A stretch of 50,286 nucleotides of DNA from Gemmatimonadales bacterium (lineage in GTDB: Bacteria; Gemmatimonadota; Glassbacteria; GWA2-58-10): the NCBI GenBank assembly GCA_024278175.1, contig JAJRTS010000067.1:1-50286 (forward strand). The letters run 5' to 3'. A program made the position numbers and the translations under genes. Shown here piece after piece: positions 33,222 to 41,726 of this stretch (position 1 is its first letter; each line of letters opens with the position of its first letter). The notes beneath the pieces were generated by a model. That model did no database searches. It was not told the origin of the DNA and was given only the letters and a program-made list of their open reading frames with translations.

Positions 33222-33771
33222 CTTTCCTGGCCTCCCTTTCCTGTCTGCTGAACGAGCAGCCGCAGAAATCCTGGCGGTAGAAATCGTAATCCCTCGCCAG
33301 GGCGCACGTTTTTCGATAGCCGTCTTTTTTCTTGAAATCCGCTTCCAGGAACAGCACCCCCTGGCCGTCGGCCTGGGCGAGATTACCCGCGCGGTTGATC
33401 TGTTCCACGTTCTTGTGCGGGCTGACAGACAGGGTGGTGGCCACCATGTCCGCGCCGACCCTGTCCGCGATCCGGAACGTTTCCTCCAGGCGCAACTGGA
33501 AGCACTCTCCGCATCTCTGGCCGCCCTCGCCCGTATGCTCCAGCGCTCCCACCCGCTCGAAAAAACGCTCCGGGTCGTAGGGGCCCTCGATCAGACTGAG
33601 TTTCAGGGCCTTGCACAGCCGCTTGATTTCCTCCAGCCGTAATCCGTACTCATCAGGGCCGTGGATATTCGGGTTGTAGAAGAAGACAGTCACCCGATAT
33701 TCCCGGCTCAACTTTTCGAGCACGTAAGGGGAGCAGGGGGCGCAGCAGGCATGAAGCAGAAGGTGTTTCAC
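33202..33771 (-). CDS. queH: Epoxyqueuosine reductase QueH
   Basis: A 189-residue enzyme performing the last step of queuosine biosynthesis in tRNA, reduction of epoxyqueuosine. It has the QueH (DUF208) motifs: HACCAPCS near residues 8-15, RCGECFQLRLEETF near 85-100, and the terminal DFCGCSFS, cysteines that bind an Fe-S cluster and a second metal site. It is the non-cobalamin alternative to QueG. First gene of the overlapping queH-tusA-waaA cluster, with a terminator of the upstream rnfB-like gene just before it. Confidence 0.92.
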   Translation of the reverse strand: MKHLLLHACCAPCSPYVLEKLSREYRVTVFFYNPNIHGPDEYGLRLEEIKRLCKALKLSLIEGPYDPERFFERVGALEHTGEGGQRCGECFQLRLEETFRIADRVGADMVATTLSVSPHKNVEQINRAGNLAQADGQGVLFLEADFKKKDGYRKTCALARDYDFYRQDFCGCSFSRQEREARKDAHRPR

Positions 33772-33816
33772 GAGAGCGGTTCCTTCTCCGCGGATGGGGC
33801 GCGGGTCGGTCCAATG

Positions 33817-33852
33817 AAAAAGAGTCGCCCCCGAAACCGTGCGGGCCGACTC
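33817..33852 (-). terminator. Intrinsic terminator after the RnfB-like gene
   Basis: On the minus strand GAGTCGGCCC pairs with GGGGCGACTC (imperfect) and is followed by TTTTT (A run at 33817-33821). It ends the RnfB-like transcript and precedes queH. Confidence 0.75.
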
Positions 33853-33897
33853 TGCCGGATTCTAACTCAAATATATTATCAGCGCAAGACCGCTTAC

Positions 33898-34953
33898 CTA
33901 CTTGGCCTTGGCTTTTGCCTTGGCGTTGGGTTGTTCGGCCTTGCTCCGGCGCTCGTCGCTGTCGTAGCCCAGTGCGCCAACGGCGTGGATCGCGTTGGGA
34001 GGGCAGGCGGAGATACAGACCCCGCAGCCGATACACTTGTCCCAGACTATCTTGTGGCGCTTGCCTTGCTCGCCCTCGATAGCGCCCTTGACCGGGCAGG
34101 CTTTCACGCAATCCGTGCAGCCGTCGCACTTGGTGTCTATCGAGACCTTGCTGCGTACTTTCACCCTGTCGACCAGGCTGCTGGTCGGGCATTTGTGGAC
34201 CGCCACCACCAAGTCGGTGCCCGAGGGGTCGATCTCCGGCAGGTTGCCGTTCATCACAATAGCCCCGCTGGGGGTCACCTTGGCGCACAGGGTGCAGCCG
34301 ATACAGCCGATCTTGCAGACATTCTTGACCGACTTGCCCTTGTCCTGGCTGACACAACCCACGTAAACCTGCTGGGTCACCGGGATCAATCTCATGATCC
34401 CGCGGGGGCAGGCGCGTACGCAGGCGCCGCAGGCGGTGCATTTTTCCTCGTCCACCACCGGCAGGCCGTCCTCGCTCATCGTTATCGCGCCGAAATTACA
34501 CGAGCGCTCGCAGTCGCCGAAACCGAGGCAGCCGTACTGGCAGGCCTTGTGCCCGCCGCCGGTGCGATGAGCGATCTGGCAGCTTTTCACGCCCTCGTAT
34601 TCGTAGCGGTCAATGGCCCTGCTCTTGCCGCCCTGGCATTGCACCACCGCCACCATCGGGGTCACGTCTCCAAGCTCGACTCCCAGCATCCTGGCTATTT
34701 TCTCGGCGGTTTCAGCTCCGCCGGGCCCGCAAGCGGTTATGGGGGCGTCGCCCCGCAGCACACCCTCGGCAAACGCGCTGCAACCTGGATAACCGCAGCC
34801 GCCGCAGTTCGCTCCGGGCAGCAGGTCCGTCAACTCGGCCAGCCGGGGGTCTTTTTTTACCGCGAACTTCTTGCTGGCGAAAGCAAGGCCGCCGCCGAAG
34901 AACAGTCCGAGTAAACCTAAAGTCAAAAGCGACGTTAACAATACGGGATCCAT
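33898..34953 (-). CDS. rnfB: RnfB-like electron transport protein with several iron-sulfur clusters
   Basis: A 351-residue protein: an N-terminal transmembrane helix (LLTSLLTLGLLGLFFGGGLAF), the RnfB-type [4Fe-4S] domain (ANCGGCGYPGCSAFA and a later Cys in PITACGPGG), a further CQYGCLGFGDCERSC block, and paired ferredoxin motifs CTACGACVRACP, IGCTLCAKV, CDGCTDCVKACP and CIGCGVCISACP. The end is a Lys/Ala-rich tail (NAKAKAKAK). RnfB passes electrons in the Na+/H+-pumping ferredoxin:NAD+ oxidoreductase. The other subunits (rnfA, C, D, G, E) are not in the window, so either they lie elsewhere or this is a stand-alone electron carrier. Followed by its own terminator. Confidence 0.85.
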   Translation of the reverse strand: MDPVLLTSLLTLGLLGLFFGGGLAFASKKFAVKKDPRLAELTDLLPGANCGGCGYPGCSAFAEGVLRGDAPITACGPGGAETAEKIARMLGVELGDVTPMVAVVQCQGGKSRAIDRYEYEGVKSCQIAHRTGGGHKACQYGCLGFGDCERSCNFGAITMSEDGLPVVDEEKCTACGACVRACPRGIMRLIPVTQQVYVGCVSQDKGKSVKNVCKIGCIGCTLCAKVTPSGAIVMNGNLPEIDPSGTDLVVAVHKCPTSSLVDRVKVRSKVSIDTKCDGCTDCVKACPVKGAIEGEQGKRHKIVWDKCIGCGVCISACPPNAIHAVGALGYDSDERRSKAEQPNAKAKAKAK

Positions 34954-35247
34954 CGTTTCCCTGCCTGTGATTGATCTATTCCATAGAAAAGTGTTTTCGC
35001 GGGCACGCGGCTAGATTGGTGGCTCCGGCCGCAACCGGCCCGCACAACTATAAGCGGACTATGTCAATATAACGGAACCGTCAGTTGTTTTCTACACTTT
35101 TCTGTTGAAATAGGTCCCCCGGTGGGTCATTTTACAACCTTGGCCTGCGAGCGGGAGTTGGATTGCCTTCAAGGGCGTGGCCCAGCCGGATGACTGTTGC
35201 TATGATGCGCTGAAGAAACTGGAGCGTAAGATAAACGGGAGAACAAT

Positions 35248-36429
35248 GTGGTTGACGATAGATGGCGGTTCGCCAGAGAGGAACTCGAAGAGTTGGATGG
35301 CTTTGGTCTGAAACGCAAGCTGCGGCGTCGCTCCAAAAATCCAGGCGCGGCCGGGCGAGTCATGATCGACAGCCGCGAGCTGATCGACCTGGCCTCCAAC
35401 GACTACCTGGGTATTCATCGCGATCCCCGGCTGGCCCGGGCGATGGCAGATGCCGCCATGCGCTGGGGGGTCGGTTCGACAGCGAGCAGGCTGATCTCCG
35501 GTAATACCGAGCTTCACGAGCAGGCCGAGAGCGATCTGGCCGATTTCCACGCAACGGCCTCGGCGCTCACGTTCAGCTCGGGCTACGCCGCCGGGGTGGG
35601 AGTGCTGCCGGCGCTGGCCTCACGCGGCGATTTCCTCTACCTGGACCGTCTCTGCCACGCCTGCCTCTACGACGGGGCGCGGCTGTCGGGGGCAACCTTG
35701 CGACGGTTTCGCCACAACGACAGCGGTCAGCTGGAAAGCCTGCTGCAAAAAGATAAAAATACGCGGGGTCGCAAGGTGGTGGTTACCGACAGTGTGTTCA
35801 GCATGGACGGCGACCGGGCGCCGCTGGGCGAGCTGGCCGGAATCTGTCGGTGCAGCGGAGCGCTGCTGGTTGCCGATGAGGCCCACGCGGTGGGGGTGCT
35901 GGGTCCGGAGGGACGGGGGCAGGCAGCGGCCGAGGGTCTGGACCTGCGGGAGGATGTCCTGCTGATCGGGACGCTGGGTAAGGCGTTCGGGGTGGCGGGA
36001 GCTTACGTGGCCTGCACCCACGTCATGCGGGACTACCTGATCAACTGCTCACGGTCGTTTATTTTCAGCACGGCCCCGCCGCCGCCCGTGCTGGCCGCTG
36101 TCAGCGTGGCGGTGGGGATTGTCCGCGCGGCTCAGGGCGAGCGCGAACGGCTGCGGAAGTATTCTTCCCGGTTGCGTGAGCGGCTTGACGGGCTTGGCGT
36201 GGATACGCTGAACAGCACGACCCAGATAGTGCCCGCGGTGGTGGGGGGAGCATCCTCGGCGGTAGCGGTAGCCGAAAAACTACGCTCGGCAAAGATATTC
36301 GCGCCGGCGATGAGGCCGCCCACGGTGCCGCCGGGTACCAGCAGGATCAGGTTTTCGCTCAGCGCGGCGCTGGGTGAGGATGATTTTCAGCGGGTTATCG
36401 AGGCGCTCTCCGAAATATTCCCGAGCTGA
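35248..36429 (+). CDS. bioF: 8-amino-7-oxononanoate synthase
   Basis: A 393-residue PLP enzyme condensing pimeloyl-ACP (or -CoA) with alanine in biotin synthesis. The start is GTG 35248 with GGGAG upstream. Features: LASNDYLGIHRD and STASRLISGNTELHEQAE at the N-terminus, ADEAHAVGVLGPEGRG with the PLP-contacting Asp and His, and the PLP Lys245 in GTLGKAFGVAGAYV. KBL/2-amino-3-ketobutyrate ligase is the closest alternative, but the adjacent bioD, bioC and bioH genes settle the role. Convergent with bioD, overlapping it by 43 bases. Confidence 0.9.
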   Translation: MVDDRWRFAREELEELDGFGLKRKLRRRSKNPGAAGRVMIDSRELIDLASNDYLGIHRDPRLARAMADAAMRWGVGSTASRLISGNTELHEQAESDLADFHATASALTFSSGYAAGVGVLPALASRGDFLYLDRLCHACLYDGARLSGATLRRFRHNDSGQLESLLQKDKNTRGRKVVVTDSVFSMDGDRAPLGELAGICRCSGALLVADEAHAVGVLGPEGRGQAAAEGLDLREDVLLIGTLGKAFGVAGAYVACTHVMRDYLINCSRSFIFSTAPPPPVLAAVSVAVGIVRAAQGERERLRKYSSRLRERLDGLGVDTLNSTTQIVPAVVGGASSAVAVAEKLRSAKIFAPAMRPPTVPPGTSRIRFSLSAALGEDDFQRVIEALSEIFPS

Positions 36430-37106
36430 ACAGCAAGTTTGCGCGTGGCCGCCGCGTCCCGGCCGGCTTCCGGAACATACGGCAGCGGCCCGATAACTTC
36501 CACGCCACCGGCCTGGGCGATAAACCGCGCGTTGTCCGCTTCTATCAACCTCTCATTTTCGCTCCCGGACTCCGGCCCGGCGCGGTTGAGGATCAACGCG
36601 GCCACATCAAGCCCGGCCTCGCGGGCCACCCGCAGGGTGAGCAGGCTATGGTTGAGCGTGCCCAGCCCGGCGCGGGCCACGACTAGCAGCGGCAGGCCGA
36701 GACCCACGGCCAGATCCAGCGTGGAGACAGTCCTCGTCAGCGGAACCAACAGGCCGCCCGCGCCCTCCACCAGCAGCAGCTCGTGGCGGCCGGCCAGCTT
36801 GCGGCAGCAGCGTTGGAGATGATCGGGATCGACAGCGGTACGCTCGGCCTCGGCGGCCAGGTGCGGCGAGGCGGGAATGCCTAGGCGGCAGGGGTTCATC
36901 AGGGCCAGCTCGTCCGCGTCCGGTTTGAGGCCGCAGACAGCAAGGCAGTGTTCCAGGTCTCCCGGCTCGCCGGCGGCAACGCCGGTCTGCACCGGCTTGA
37001 CCGGCACGGCGTCTGTCCCGCGGCTTCTGAGCAGGTGGCACAGCGCCGCGGTGATGGCGGTTTTGCCCACGCCGGTGTCTGTTCCAGTGATAAAAAAACC
37101 TTTCAT
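36387..37106 (-). CDS. bioD: Dethiobiotin synthetase
   Basis: A 239-residue ATP-dependent enzyme that closes the ureido ring of dethiobiotin from 7,8-diaminopelargonic acid and CO2. The P-loop FFITGTDTGVGKTAITAAL, the following VKPVQTG and the VEGAGGLLVPL block are all typical. The start at 37106 overlaps the end of bioC by four bases (ATGA), so the frame extending further upstream is not used. Its 3' end overlaps the convergent bioF. No bioA or bioB is visible in the window. Confidence 0.92.
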   Translation of the reverse strand: MKGFFITGTDTGVGKTAITAALCHLLRSRGTDAVPVKPVQTGVAAGEPGDLEHCLAVCGLKPDADELALMNPCRLGIPASPHLAAEAERTAVDPDHLQRCCRKLAGRHELLLVEGAGGLLVPLTRTVSTLDLAVGLGLPLLVVARAGLGTLNHSLLTLRVAREAGLDVAALILNRAGPESGSENERLIEADNARFIAQAGGVEVIGPLPYVPEAGRDAAATRKLAVQLGNISESASITR

Positions 37107-37966
37107 CTCTTCCCCTTGCGGCAGGAGCAGAAGATTACCTCGTAGCTGGCGTACACCCGGCCGTCGGTCGTGAACCGGCGCTCGTAGGTTTCGCTCATCA
37201 GGCTCATCAGCCTGCGCTCGGTTGCGATACTCATCGGCCGGAAATTGGGGTTGTTGGCCCCTCGCGCCTTGAGCGAGTGGATAAAGTGGCTGCAACTGGG
37301 AAAAAACTCGTGCTTGGTGCGGCACTCTGTCGCTATCTGGTCCAGCCCCGCCAGCTTCAGCGCGTCCACCAACTCGGCCTCGCCCGGCAGCGGGGGCCCG
37401 TAGCGTCCGGCCGCCAGCGTGATCCCCATCCGGCCCGCGGCCTCGCGGTAGCTTTCTTTGAGCTCGGCCAGCGTGCCGCGGCCCAGGGTGGCGAACACCA
37501 ACCGTCCTGCCGGGGCCAGTGTCCGGCAAATCCGGGCCAGCGATTCAGCCGGTGAGGCGAACCACTGGAAAGCCGTGCTGCTGGCCACCAGCTCGAAACT
37601 CCCCGGCGCGAACGGCAAGCATTCACCATCGGCCTGAACCAGCCGGACGGTCCTGTGGGCGTCCAGCTCGCGGGTCCGGATCAGCATCCCGCCCGCAATG
37701 TCGATTGCCACCAGCGAGTCCGGGCGGATTCTGTCCAGGAGGAACCCTGTCAGAAACCCGGTCCCGCAACCGATATCCAGCGCGCGGGGTGGTGCTCCGC
37801 CGGGGAAACTCAGCCGCGGAGCGGCCCAGTCGACCAGTTGCCAGGCGATTTCCCGCTGCAGAGCCGCGTGGCTGTCGTAGGTGGAGGCGCTGGAAGAGAA
37901 ATGCAGCGCTAGCAGTTTTTTGTTGATCCGGCCTTGAGTGCCGGTACGCCTGTTGCTCACACCCAC
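37103..37966 (-). CDS. bioC: Malonyl-ACP O-methyltransferase BioC
   Basis: A 287-residue SAM-dependent methyltransferase that methylates malonyl-ACP to start pimelate synthesis. The SAM motif is ALDIGCGTGFLTGFLL, with IDIAGGML after strand 2 and FELVASSTAFQWFASP, a BioC-characteristic W-F segment. N-terminal region NKKLLALHFSSSASTYDSHAALQREIAWQL matches the BioC family pattern. The start is GTG 37966 (a second GTG lies six bases on). Only one base separates it from the bioH stop and its own stop overlaps bioD, so bioH-bioC-bioD form one unit. Confidence 0.9.
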   Translation of the reverse strand: MGVSNRRTGTQGRINKKLLALHFSSSASTYDSHAALQREIAWQLVDWAAPRLSFPGGAPPRALDIGCGTGFLTGFLLDRIRPDSLVAIDIAGGMLIRTRELDAHRTVRLVQADGECLPFAPGSFELVASSTAFQWFASPAESLARICRTLAPAGRLVFATLGRGTLAELKESYREAAGRMGITLAAGRYGPPLPGEAELVDALKLAGLDQIATECRTKHEFFPSCSHFIHSLKARGANNPNFRPMSIATERRLMSLMSETYERRFTTDGRVYASYEVIFCSCRKGKR

Positions 37967-37967
37967 C

Positions 37968-38723
37968 TCACCCTTGCCTCTCTTCGATGAACTCCGCGAT
38001 TAATTTCGCCGTTTCCCCGGCCCTGGTCAGCAGCGGGGCGTGCCCCGTGCGGTCTAGAACGCTAAGGCGGGCGTTGTCCAGAGAGCCTGCCAGCGCGCGC
38101 GCCAGGCTGATGTCGATCACGGCATCGCGCTCACCGTGAACCAGCAGCACCGGGCAGGTTATTTTATTCAGGATGGTTCGAAGGTCGCTATGCAAAAGAT
38201 AACGTAGCCCGTGGGCCAGTTTTTTTGCCGGGATGCCTTGACAATTCTTTCCCCGGCCGTTGATGTAAGCATCGCGCAGGCTCTCTTCCCCGTCCGCGAA
38301 CAGCGCCGCCTGAAACTGCCCCACAACTGCCGCGCTGCCACGGCTCAGGCGATGCAGCATGGTTCGCAGGGTCCTGGGGTCCTGGCCGCCGGGGTTGTCC
38401 GCATCGCGCACGAAACGGGCGCAGCCGGAGATCAGCACCAGGGCCGCCACTCGTTTTCCGGCCGTTGCCGCGGCCTCCAGCGCTGCCATCGCCCCCAACG
38501 ACCAGCCCGCCAGCAGCAACGGTCCGTGTGCTGATTCTTCCTCGATCAGGCCGCGCAGGTATTGAGCGTAGCCGGTGCCCGCATCCGGTCCGGGATTGCG
38601 GTCACCGGCGCCGGGCAGGTCCACAAGCGTCGCGCCCCCGGCCACGCCGGAGGGAAGTTCGGCCAGCAGCGGTGCGAATACCTGTGAGTCGCTGGCCCAG
38701 CCGTGGAGCCAAAACGAACGCAT
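37968..38723 (-). CDS. BioH-type alpha/beta hydrolase (pimeloyl-ACP methyl ester esterase)
   Basis: A 251-residue alpha/beta hydrolase. The nucleophile elbow is AGWSLGAMAALE; a later Asp in HGERDAVIDISLA and His in RTGHAPLLTRAG complete the triad. N-terminal FWLHGWASDSQVF is the oxyanion-hole HG motif. Position beside bioC and bioD makes it the esterase that frees pimeloyl-ACP from its methyl ester; BioH, BioG, BioK and other unrelated esterases can do this, and length and motif here fit the BioH type. Role is inferred from context. Confidence 0.8.
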   Translation of the reverse strand: MRSFWLHGWASDSQVFAPLLAELPSGVAGGATLVDLPGAGDRNPGPDAGTGYAQYLRGLIEEESAHGPLLLAGWSLGAMAALEAAATAGKRVAALVLISGCARFVRDADNPGGQDPRTLRTMLHRLSRGSAAVVGQFQAALFADGEESLRDAYINGRGKNCQGIPAKKLAHGLRYLLHSDLRTILNKITCPVLLVHGERDAVIDISLARALAGSLDNARLSVLDRTGHAPLLTRAGETAKLIAEFIEERQG

Positions 38724-38757
38724 GGGCAGTAAAGTCCTCTCAGCTTGCCACGGTAAG

Positions 38758-38791
38758 AAAACCCCCGGTCAACCTTGACCGGGGGTTTTTT
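38758..38791. terminator. Strong intrinsic terminator, usable in both directions
   Basis: AAAACCCCCGGTCAA pairs with TTGACCGGGGGTTTT around a two-base loop, with an A run on one side and TTTTTT on the other. It separates the DUF2723 gene from the biotin cluster, both on the minus strand. Confidence 0.88.
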
Positions 38792-38858
38792 GCTAACAAA
38801 ACTGTGACACCTTCAATCCGTGGCGGAAGTACAAGCATCCATGGCGTAAAGACAGAAA

Positions 38859-41600
38859 CTACTGCCTGGGTGCAAAAGCCTTGCCGAGGTCGAACTCGCC
38901 GCCGCCGCGATAGATCTCCAACTGGGCTGCAAGCGCGGTATCGCCGGGGAATTTTTCCAGGTATTTTTCCAGCGCCCCGATGGCCTGTTCGCGCAGGTCC
39001 GCCTTGTGAAAGAGCATGAACAGGTTGGCGTATGAGTTGCGGTTGCCGGGATCGAGAGCGATCGACTGGTTTAAGAATTCGGCTGCTGCTTCCAGGTCGT
39101 TGTTGTTCGTAGCCAACTGGGCCAGTTGCTGGTACATCCTGGGTTGCAGGGGCTGGTTGGAAAAGTCGGCGAACGAGTCCAACATTTCCCTGGCCTCCTT
39201 GTACTGACGGTTTTGCGCATAGAGGTTGGCCAGGGCAAAATCCCACTGGTGCGGCTGGCCGAAAAACTTGCGGGCCCAAATATTGGCCTCGATCGCCTTA
39301 TCAAGTTTGCCCTGGCTCTGGTAAGCGCTGCCCAGCCAGGCGTAAGGAGCCGCGAAATGGGAGGCCAACCGCACGTTGGCTTCCTCGCCGCCTTTCTTGT
39401 CGCGGAAAAAAGTTTTATAGGTGTATACTTTATTAAGCAGGCTGTCGGTCCTGGCCACGTTGATAAAGACACCAGCCACGCCCGGAACGGGCTGAAGGTT
39501 GGGGTCGTTTTTGGCCAGCTCGGCCGCCCTGGTCTCGTTGATCCGGTAGACCGCGGCCTCCATCGTCATGAACGGAGTCAGCCCGACGCGGTTGCTCTCC
39601 GGCACGGTAGTGGTGAAATAGAGCGGTCTTTTCCACTTGTTGGTGCGCAGGATATCGAGCAGGACCATGTCCTTGACGTACATGATCGACCCTTCCGGGA
39701 ACTTGAGCTCAATATTGCCCAGCTTGAAGTTTATTTCCTGCGGCAGCCTCATCGGCAGCATCTTGTCAATCTGCTCGTCGCTGTAGCTGATCGGCACCTT
39801 CGGTTCCATGTCGCGCATCTGCTTGATATACCAGGTGGTGTTCAGCAGAGAGAGGTTGACAACCCGGCAGTCCTGGCGCACGTGCTCCACTTCCTGGATG
39901 TACCACAGCGGAAACGTGTCGTTGTCGCCGTTGGTGAAAATTATCCCGCCCTCATCGAGGGAGTTCATGATATTGCGCGCGTACTGGGCCGGGATCAGGT
40001 TTCCGCTGCGGTCCGCGTCGTCGTAATTGGCCACCATCGGCACGAAACACGGCAGCAGGACCACCGCAGCCAGCGCTGCGAACGCGCTGCGTCCCAGCCG
40101 CGCCTTCGCGGTGCCCACGGCCAGCGAACGGCGGATATTGTCCGCGATAGCAGCCAGGCCGATCCCGCTCCAGACGCCGAAGAAGACGAACGAGACGATG
40201 AAGAAATAGTCGCGCTCACGGACCTCGTGCATCGCCTGGGGGAACTCGTTGAACTGGGAGTAGCCGAGCTTGAAATTCATGTAGGTGTTGAGCACGGGGC
40301 CGGTGATCAGGAACACGGCCAGCCAGAACCAGAAGGTCTTGTGCTCGCTGCGCCAGTGACGGTAGGCTCCGTAAAGCCCGATCGGGGTGAACAGCACGGT
40401 GAGCAGGTTGCCGCCGTACTGCCAGCCGAAATACTTGGTGAAAAACGGGATGTTATATTTGAAGTAGAAAACCACGTTTTCCACCAGGTCGTTGACCGAG
40501 GTCATTGCAACTTTATCGCGGATCAGGGTCCAGACCTGGCGGGGCATCACCCCGTAGGCGCTGCCGTACTGCTCACGGCCAATCACCGCCCAGAACGAGG
40601 CCAGGTTGGAGGGGTCGCCCTCGTTGATCGCGGGCGAGAGGTTGGCACGGATCAGCAGGTAGAGGTGCAGGCTGAATCCAAGCAGGAACAGGCCGAGGGC
40701 CATGCCGAAAAAGCCGAGGGATTTTTGGCGGTGGCTCCACCAGGCGCACGCGCCGGTAAGGACCACGCCCAGGAACATCGCCCTGGCGCTGCCAACGTAG
40801 GAGGGCAGGTCGAACAGGACATCCAGCACCGCGCCGAGATGGTTCATGGTTTCGACAAACAGGCCTGGTTGTCCCTCGCCGGCCTCACTGAACCGGCGGA
40901 ACACCAGTCCCAGGTCCAGGCCCTTCATCACCAGCAGGTACACGCCCAGGAACATGCCCACGATCGATACCCAGTAGCGCCAGTGCTTGCGGTCGTGGAG
41001 CAGGGTGTAAATAATCACCGCCGGAGAAACCAGCAGCACGATCAGGTGGTTGGCGATCGAGAGGCTGACGATATAGACCACCAGCAGCAACGTGCGCTGC
41101 ATCCGCTGCCTGTCCAGCGACTGGCCCATGTAAACCATCAGCCAGGCGATCAACATGAACGTGGCGGTGGCCACGGCGTAAACCTCGAACTCGGTGGAGT
41201 TGCTCCAGGTGGTGCGCATGAACGAGGGGATAATGGCGCTGGCGAACGCGCCGCCGTGGACCAGCACGCGGCCGGGCAGCGACTCGGGGTCCTCCAGCCA
41301 GGTGGATATAATCCGCACCACGATCAGGTAGATCAGCAGTGCTCCGGCGGCGCCGCAGAGCACGGAGAGAAAATTAAGCCGCTCGGCCACGCTCAGCGGC
41401 AGCGGGAGTGCCGAAAGCACGCGACCGATAATCACGAACAGCGGAGTGCCCGGCGGATGAGGGATGCCCAGCGTGTAGCTGGCGGCGATGAACTCTCCGG
41501 CGTCCCAGAACGTAACCGTGGGCGCCATCGTGAACAGGTAACCGGCAAACGTGAACAGGAATGTGAGCGCCGCTCCGATCCAGTGTTCTTTTTTATACAT
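38859..41600 (-). CDS. DUF2723 polytopic membrane protein with C-terminal TPR-like domain, paralogue 1
   Basis: A 913-residue protein. N-terminal half: a DUF2723 membrane domain with about 11 hydrophobic helices, starting with the conserved LFTMAPTVTFWDAGEFIAAS and SLGIPHPPGTPLFV-like segment (acidic and His residues in the first loop recall the GT-C fold of protein O-mannosyltransferases). Central region is soluble and rich in aromatic residues (TNGDNDTFPLWYIQEVEHVR is a striking conserved loop). Residues from about 770 to the end are helical repeats (IEANIWARKFFGQPHQWDFALANLYAQNR) resembling TPRs. DUF2723 proteins are typical of FCB bacteria and are suspected to be glycosyltransferases; the substrate is unknown. 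A strong terminator follows. Close paralogue of the next gene upstream. Confidence 0.85.
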   Translation of the reverse strand: MYKKEHWIGAALTFLFTFAGYLFTMAPTVTFWDAGEFIAASYTLGIPHPPGTPLFVIIGRVLSALPLPLSVAERLNFLSVLCGAAGALLIYLIVVRIISTWLEDPESLPGRVLVHGGAFASAIIPSFMRTTWSNSTEFEVYAVATATFMLIAWLMVYMGQSLDRQRMQRTLLLVVYIVSLSIANHLIVLLVSPAVIIYTLLHDRKHWRYWVSIVGMFLGVYLLVMKGLDLGLVFRRFSEAGEGQPGLFVETMNHLGAVLDVLFDLPSYVGSARAMFLGVVLTGACAWWSHRQKSLGFFGMALGLFLLGFSLHLYLLIRANLSPAINEGDPSNLASFWAVIGREQYGSAYGVMPRQVWTLIRDKVAMTSVNDLVENVVFYFKYNIPFFTKYFGWQYGGNLLTVLFTPIGLYGAYRHWRSEHKTFWFWLAVFLITGPVLNTYMNFKLGYSQFNEFPQAMHEVRERDYFFIVSFVFFGVWSGIGLAAIADNIRRSLAVGTAKARLGRSAFAALAAVVLLPCFVPMVANYDDADRSGNLIPAQYARNIMNSLDEGGIIFTNGDNDTFPLWYIQEVEHVRQDCRVVNLSLLNTTWYIKQMRDMEPKVPISYSDEQIDKMLPMRLPQEINFKLGNIELKFPEGSIMYVKDMVLLDILRTNKWKRPLYFTTTVPESNRVGLTPFMTMEAAVYRINETRAAELAKNDPNLQPVPGVAGVFINVARTDSLLNKVYTYKTFFRDKKGGEEANVRLASHFAAPYAWLGSAYQSQGKLDKAIEANIWARKFFGQPHQWDFALANLYAQNRQYKEAREMLDSFADFSNQPLQPRMYQQLAQLATNNNDLEAAAEFLNQSIALDPGNRNSYANLFMLFHKADLREQAIGALEKYLEKFPGDTALAAQLEIYRGGGEFDLGKAFAPRQ

Positions 41601-41726
41601 GTTCCTGGTCTTGTGCTTGAGAATTGGTTTTTACACCGGCCGTACACCGGTGTATATGGGAAAACTGTATATTCAAGCAAACTAATAAGGAACTGTATTT
41701 CAGGCAAGCAGGATACGCCTTCTACT

